Both the position numbers and the translations under genes were made by a program. A stretch of 20,897 nt of DNA from Saccoglossus kowalevskii (lineage: Eukaryota; Hemichordata; Enteropneusta; Harrimaniidae), in contig NW_003156733.1 of NCBI RefSeq assembly GCF_000003605.2, forward strand, positions 19,108 through 40,004, in the 5' to 3' direction. Under the pieces are notes generated by a model. It did no database searches. It worked only from the letters and a program-made list of their open reading frames with translations, and was not told where the DNA came from. Shown piece after piece: positions 17,201 to 20,897 of this stretch (positions are counted from its first letter, which is position 1; each line of letters opens with the position of its first letter).

Positions 17201-19375
17201 CTTTGTAATTTATTACAAAGTTTGAGATGAACGTTGCAATTGTTTTAGGTTGTATGCCAGTGTGATTGGACTCTGGACACCGCCGTGTAAATGCCGACCC
17301 ATTTAGAATAAGATGCAACGTACGGCGTGTATATTATTTTATTTTATACATTCTGTTTTTTTGTTATTATTTTTTAATGTTTTTATTAAGTGCATCTTAG
17401 TTGGTGTTAGTTTACCTATTCACCTTTGCGATTACCAAACCTTTAACAAAACTATCAACAATTAAATAATAAATCAAAATAAAATAAAATAAAAGTAAAA
17501 TAAAATAAACTAAAAAAGTTGAAATAAATAATATATGAAAAAATAATTGAATCAAAAAAGCCCAAACTAGGATCTTATTTTAATTAGATTGATGTAAATG
17601 CAAATATGCAATGACTCTGGAGTTAGCATCGACAAATAGGCTGCAATTTTGCCTCATCGTGTCTCACCCCCTCAAAAACATTTTGTACAATTAGTTATAT
17701 AAACTCGATACCGTTAAAGGGCGGCAGTCGTCGTGCCGCGTCCTGTTCGATATGGGACTCATAGCGACGTATACAACGCGTGTAAAATACATTGTTTATT
17801 TACATGACGTTCAAACACGCGCTGCGCGACGACCGCTGCGTTTTAAACTCACTTTATGATTGTGATGATGTCCGCTTACCACATAAATCACGCCCTCTAG
17901 CGACGAAGCGCTAATGGACGTAGATGGGCGTGAGTCACCTCACGAATTGAAAGGATACATTTAGTGGTGGGGTTATGATTCGTGACTGGGTTATATTCAA
18001 AATAAGTAAGACATGCCAGGCTATGCAAACAAATCAATCGCAAGAAACGAATACGTAAGTAATAAACACGTAAGAGTAGTTTATTACATCAATACAGTAT
18101 ATCCACTGATATACCGGAGAATTTACCATAAAGAAATATGTAAACAAATGTTGAACACAACAACGCGCGTGCTCAGGTGACGACCCCACCCGCTTTAACA
18201 TTGTGACCCAAAACGTCCGCGACCAAACACGTCTGCCGCTGAATGAAAAGCAGGGCCGAAAAGTCCGCGGCCAAAACGTCCATCCACAAGAGTAAATATC
18301 AATCAAAGCGAGGGGATGCCAACCTGTATCAGATTTCGAGTATAGTGCGACAGGTGCTAAATCCAACTTACGATTCACGTCACACTGTCAGTGTAATCAC
18401 AGTAGCCATGGTGTGATCTGACACAGTGGATATACGTTGTATGAATAATAATGTAAATTCTGTTTATTATTATAGTTTCACAAGACTCCGGTTATCCATA
18501 GAAAGCCGATTAACCTGCCTCTGCCTGTCAATGTGACCATCACGCCACACAACGTGACCGGCGACTCGGACAAACAAGGAGAAAAATACGGTTACCTTCA
18601 ACCAAAAAACGAGACGGTCGTGCCAAATATAGCTCATTTTATCTGGTTTTCTTGTCACATGTTCAAATTTGAAAACCTTATCAGTATTCTAAGCGCACAC
18701 AGAATTATGCAAGCAGAGCGAATTCTGTTCCACACTGACTGCGAACCAGAAAGCAAGTGGTGGAAACAAGCCAAATTACTCATACCTGTTTTAGAGGTTG
18801 TACAAAAAACGCCACCTACGGAAGTATTCGGTAAAACGCTAAATCCAATATGGCCGCACCAGGCCGCAGACGTTGCTAGGTTACATATACTGAGGGAGAT
18901 GGGAGGAGTTTCTTTTGATATCAACACTTTCATAGTGGCGCCACTGGAACCTCTTCGTTTCTATGACTACGTTGTCGCCATACCAGTTGAAAAACACTTA
19001 AATTATAGCATAATTCTTGCAAACAGGGACGCAGAATTTCTTCAGTATCACAACGAAAGTTACAAAGATTATGATATCTTCTGCAAATCTTGTACCACGG
19101 TTAAACGGCTACACGAAGTGACTTCTGCGTATATTAACGCCGTGCACATTGAACAAGCAAGCATGACAACGCCCTCAGTGGCAGATTGGAGATCACTTTT
19201 TAACCGGAAATACGATTGGCAGAATGAACATTTCACCATACCTGTCTGGATGGATAAATACATGGGCGACACTGAACTCGAAGACATTACCCCAGAAAAC
19301 ATACAGCAATTAGACACAGCGTTTGGTGAAATGTGTCGATATATTTATTATGGTTCTCCTGATTTGATACAGTGA
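14042..19375 (+). CDS. gene B: GT32-like DXD-type glycosyltransferase, type II membrane protein (two exons)
   Basis: Joining 14042-14206 to 18476-19375 gives 354 residues: a cytoplasmic tail, one anchor (about residues 22-41), a stem rich in Pro and sequons, and a lumenal catalytic-type domain from about residue 105. The core is nearly collinear with gene A, sharing for example FENLISILS.HRIM, AERILFHTDCEP, TPPTEVFGKTLNP and NTFIV. Residues 203-205 read DIN where the GT32 class has DXD. Five or more N-glycosylation sequons (NVT twice, NET, NYS, NES) fit a Golgi lumenal location. The substrate is unknown. A second in-frame Met at residue 16 aligns with Met9 of gene A and could be an alternative start. 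The family is confident, activity uncertain. Confidence 0.86.
15100..15131. repeat. (TTA)n microsatellite
   Basis: About ten TTA units with one interruption, inside the gene B intron. Confidence 0.85.
15607..15940 (+). repeat. GTAA-rich degenerate repeat
   Basis: GTAA occurs 17 times in 334 nt on the plus strand, while its complement TTAC occurs once. AAAATGTAAT recurs at 15719 and 15874 (155 bp apart), each followed by a similar stretch ending in CTTATTTTTT or CCTATTTTTT. It looks like a decayed tandem repeat built on a GTAA-type word. Confidence 0.55.
16812..17079. mobile_element. MITE copy 2 (TTAA-flanked, AGGGCRGTAGTCG termini)
   Basis: A 260-bp unit (16816-17075) lies between TTAA duplications. 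The ends AGGGCAGTAGTCGTCGCGC and, from the other strand, AGGGCGGTAGTCGTCGCGC match at 18 of 19 positions, and similarity continues through GCATG.GC. The TTAA target and AGGG start are those of Kolobok-type elements. The interior contains AAGATGGCGAC, a YY1-like word, and no coding sequence. Confidence 0.8.
17199..17222. repeat. 24-nt near-perfect palindrome
   Basis: AACTTTGTAAT and ATTACAAAGTT pair over 11 bp around a 2-nt centre, shortly after MITE copy 2. It could extrude as a cruciform or form an RNA hairpin in the gene B intron. No assigned role. Confidence 0.6.
17325..17545. repeat. T-rich then A-rich low-complexity tracts
   Basis: A TTATTTTATTTTAT-type stretch (about 17329-17395) is followed by an AAAATAAAATAAAA-type stretch (about 17465-17545). 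They are loosely complementary and could fold back, but the composition is too simple to argue for more. Confidence 0.6.
17714..17846. mobile_element. MITE copy 3 (TTAA-flanked, short and diverged)
   Basis: A 125-bp unit (17718-17842) lies between TTAA words. Its left end AGGGCGGCAGTCGTCGTGC belongs to the copy 2 subgroup. Its right end (GCGCGACGACCGC then TTTTAA) is more decayed. The interior shares GGACTCATAGCGACG and TTGTTTATTTACATGACG-type words with the interior of copy 1, which links the two terminal subgroups. Confidence 0.7.
17890..17903 (-). promoter_or_regulatory. CTCF-like site
   Basis: ACGCCCTCTAGCGA fits the reversed CTCF core at 11 of 14 positions, inside the gene B intron. It is weaker than the sites at 7018 and 7457. 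Confidence 0.22.
18130..18198. mobile_element. MITE copy 4, right end only
   Basis: From TTAA at 18195-18198, the inward sequence (other strand) reads AGCGGGTGGGGTCGTCACCTG and continues with GCACGCGCG, matching the left end of copy 1 closely. No clear left end is present. TTTAGTGGTGGGGTTATGA near 17962 might be its eroded partner. Confidence 0.55.
18205..18283. repeat. two pairs of 15-16 bp GGCCAAAACGTCCGC-like units
   Basis: GACCCAAAACGTCCGC and GACCAAACACGTCTGC (18205-18236), then GGCCGAAAAGTCCGC and GGCCAAAACGTCCAT (18254-18283), form two tandem pairs of one motif 17 bp apart. They lie next to the end of MITE copy 4. Confidence 0.6.
18476..19375 (+). CDS. gene B exon 2: stem and complete lumenal glycosyltransferase domain
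   Basis: This exon encodes 299 residues and the TGA stop, starting after TTATTATTATAG in phase 0. A stem (residues 56-104) with KPINLPLPVNVTITPHN and two NVT sequons leads into VVPNIAHFIWFSC (about 103-115). GG at 198-199 precedes the altered motif D203-I204-N205, then TFIV and LEPLRFYDYV. A CKSC pair and FGEMCRYIYYGS near the end match gene A. The region before the final helix is longer than in gene A and adds a Trp-rich segment (about 19180-19270). An in-frame GTG at 18533 is internal, not a start. Confidence 0.9.
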   Translation, partial: FHKTPVIHRKPINLPLPVNVTITPHNVTGDSDKQGEKYGYLQPKNETVVPNIAHFIWFSCHMFKFENLISILSAHRIMQAERILFHTDCEPESKWWKQAKLLIPVLEVVQKTPPTEVFGKTLNPIWPHQAADVARLHILREMGGVSFDINTFIVAPLEPLRFYDYVVAIPVEKHLNYSIILANRDAEFLQYHNESYKDYDIFCKSCTTVKRLHEVTSAYINAVHIEQASMTTPSVADWRSLFNRKYDWQNEHFTIPVWMDKYMGDTELEDITPENIQQLDTAFGEMCRYIYYGSPDLIQ

Positions 19376-19849
19376 CAACTTTGTTTCTGACATGAACTTG
19401 ATAATAATCTAGACCAGATTGATGATCATTTCCGCGGCTCGCGCTCGTTAATAACTTAATTTTTTAAGTTCCACGTCTTCATGCTGATGGAAACACATGA
19501 TTTTCATGTTCAAGTCATCTTTTAGAATGAAATGCATCCTGACTTGAGGCTTCCTTAACATTGTCTGAAAATCTTGAAGTTCGGTTGAAACAATGGGTTG
19601 TCCAAATTCAAGTTTTTAAAATGTAGCAGAAATGTATCTCAGGAAAAGCGATCAAGGTGTTTTTCCCACTTCGTATTATATGCTGAACACATCACACTGA
19701 TTAATTGTGATCACTATCACGATGAGAAATGCTAAAATTGCTTGCTTTGGCAAAAAATCCTTTCCACTGAAGAGAGTCTGCATTCCACCGAAACAAGGTT
19801 ACGTTGTATAATCACTCAACGGTGTTTGTATGATTTACTTTTTTTTCAG
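19376..19849. other. gene B 3' flank / probable 3' UTR
   Basis: AT-rich sequence after the stop codon with no AATAAA and no recognised feature. If the signal at 20018 is used, this and the following orphan exon candidate would lie within the gene B 3' UTR. Confidence 0.4.
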
Positions 19850-19944
19850 GAGAGTCTTCGAAAATTAAATTTCGGGATTCTGTCGGATACGATTTCTCAT
19901 GAAGTGTTGACAAAACTGAACCCTTACGACGTCCAAAGGGCTCA
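19850..19944 (+). other. orphan candidate exon
   Basis: A strong acceptor (TTTACTTTTTTTTCAG) precedes 95 bp open in only one frame, encoding ESLRKLNFGILSD then a helix-like ISHEVLTKLNPYDV segment. The stretch ends either at a good donor (CTCA/GTAAGA) or, if unspliced, at a TAA three bases on (after ...VQRAQ). The residues look protein-like but I do not recognise the family. It might be the last exon of an alternative gene B transcript, an exon of a gene extending right, or a relic. Confidence 0.3.
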
Positions 19945-20017
19945 GTAAGAAGTGTTCTACAGATCATACAAGTGAAAATACAACTTTAATTTGTAAAAAC
20001 AAAATTATTTACAGATT

Positions 20018-20023
20018 AATAAA
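20018..20023 (+). terminator. candidate poly(A) signal for gene B
   Basis: AATAAA, the first canonical signal after the gene B stop, about 640 nt downstream. It would imply a long 3' UTR. Earlier variant signals cannot be excluded. Confidence 0.4.
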
Positions 20024-20165
20024 CATAATGTAAACGTAATGATGTCGTCATTCGTGTCAATCCACATTGCAGGAAATTGCGAAAACTGTAATACACGCCA
20101 ATATAGTGGCAATGACTCTCAAATTGCTTGTGTCATAGTGTGACCATTACTGACTAATTTGCATC

Positions 20166-20247
20166 CCAAGCCTCGCTTTCAGACTGCAACGATACGATAC
20201 GCTCGATTCCCCAAAAATAAGTCAATCAGTGTGATAGCGAGGCTTGG
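20166..20247. repeat. 82-bp unit with 12-bp perfect inverted ends
   Basis: CCAAGCCTCGCT and AGCGAGGCTTGG bound 58 bp of unrelated sequence. The ends could be those of a very short inverted-repeat element or the stem of an RNA hairpin. No target duplication is obvious. Confidence 0.55.
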
Positions 20248-20566
20248 AACTCAAATGGTTACCAACGGCAGAGGTATGATAAAAGCGAATTACGCATGCT
20301 CAGGAATGACCCGAGACGTAAATGGCCGTTGAGATCTCGTTGGGAGTGCGAGATCCTCGAGATTTGTATGATCTCATAATCGCTGTACCACATGATCGCC
20401 CGTAAAAAGTGTCAGGTGACAAAAAATATATAAAACAATATGCACACATTCGCAAACGAATGCGCATACATTCAGGCTATAAATTTAACATATACATATG
20501 GCATGTGTTACATGTTTTTCGATTCTGGGAGCTTTATAATAATGATGCAAATGTTCTGAATGAACC

Positions 20567-20897
20567 AAACGATTGTGGGTTACATGTAACACAGTTATTT
20601 CCATAGGCGACAATGAACTAAACGATTGTGGGTTACATGTAACACAGTTATTTCCATAGGCGACAATGAACTAAACGATTGTGGGTTACATGTAACCCAG
20701 TTATTTCCATAGGCGACAATGAACTAAACGATTGTGGGTTACATGTAACACAGTTATTTCCATAGGCGACAATGAACTAAACGATTGTGGGTTACATGTA
20801 ACACAGTTATTTCCATAGGCGACAATGAACTAAACGATTGTGGGGTACATGTAACACAGTTATTTCAATAGGCGACAACGAACTAAACGATTGTGGG
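20567..20897. repeat. 53-bp satellite array with palindromic core (continues past the window)
   Basis: AAACGATTGTGGG begins units at 20567, 20620, 20673, 20726, 20779, 20832 and 20885, an exact 53-bp period with only a few substitutions. Each unit holds GTTACATGTAAC, a 12-bp palindrome (GGTACATGTAAC in the sixth). In the unit from 20673 the palindrome extends to 18 bp (20682-20699). The near identity indicates recent amplification. The array runs off the right edge. Confidence 0.95.

Larger units (their letters stand above)
14207..18475 (+). other. gene B intron (phase 0, 4.3 kb), rich in inserted elements
   Basis: The intron is bounded by GTGAGT and TTATTATTATAG. It holds a TTA microsatellite, a GTAA-rich segment, two complete TTAA-flanked MITEs plus a third end, a 24-nt palindrome, T-rich then A-rich tracts (17325-17545) and short tandem units near 18205-18283. 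Between about 14300 and 15090, and between 15940 and 16800, I see nothing supportable; the open frames there lack recognisable domains. Confidence 0.7.

Noticed and set aside
18655-19317. Minus-strand frames opposite gene B exon 2
   Set aside because: They are shadows of the conserved plus-strand coding sequence.
20682-20699. GGGTTA and TAACCC in the satellite palindrome as telomere repeat
   Set aside because: Each occurs once per unit in an inverted pair, not as a TTAGGG tandem; coincidence of letters.

Overview
The window looks like nuclear DNA from an invertebrate animal, most likely a marine lophotrochozoan such as a bivalve mollusc; that placement is an inference. The supporting signs are spliced genes with GT-AG introns, an animal-type adenylate kinase 2 first exon, AT-rich noncoding DNA full of tetranucleotide microsatellites, short inverted-repeat elements, and a left-edge repeat (about 150-170 bp units, an ACGG tract and a palindromic tip) resembling the pearl/CvA elements described from oysters. 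Nothing suggests prokaryotic organisation: no operons, CRISPR arrays, rRNA or recognisable tRNA genes.

Left part (1-4.7 kb): the minus strand carries the first coding exon of adenylate kinase 2 (4402-4488) with its promoter-proximal region to the right. The rest of the gene must lie beyond the left edge, so 1-4401 is read as its first intron. That intron holds a pearl-like repeat, two oppositely oriented copies of a roughly 160-190 bp inverted-repeat element, an unexplained open frame, and a second short exon (3338-3385) that repeats the P-loop in the same splice phase with a GC donor. Positions 4.7-7.7 kb contain a TGTC microsatellite with degenerate tandem units, a small TTAA-flanked MITE, and possible regulatory sites, but no gene I can support.

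Centre and right (7.8-19.4 kb): two paralogous two-exon genes lie head to head. Gene A (minus, exons 11477-11337 and 8713-7811; 347 aa) and gene B (plus, exons 14042-14206 and 18476-19375; 354 aa) each encode a type II membrane protein with a DXD-type (GT32, Gly_transf_sug-like) glycosyltransferase domain. In each, exon 1 encodes the cytoplasmic tail and membrane anchor, and one phase-0 intron separates it from a single exon for the lumenal domain. Both replace the last Asp of the expected DXD motif with Asn. About 2.56 kb separates the two starts, so shared regulation is possible. Introns and flanks hold MITEs, microsatellites and other repeats.

Right end (19.4-20.9 kb): one orphan candidate exon with good splice sites, a possible poly(A) signal for gene B, a small inverted repeat, and a 53-bp satellite array with a palindromic core running off the window.
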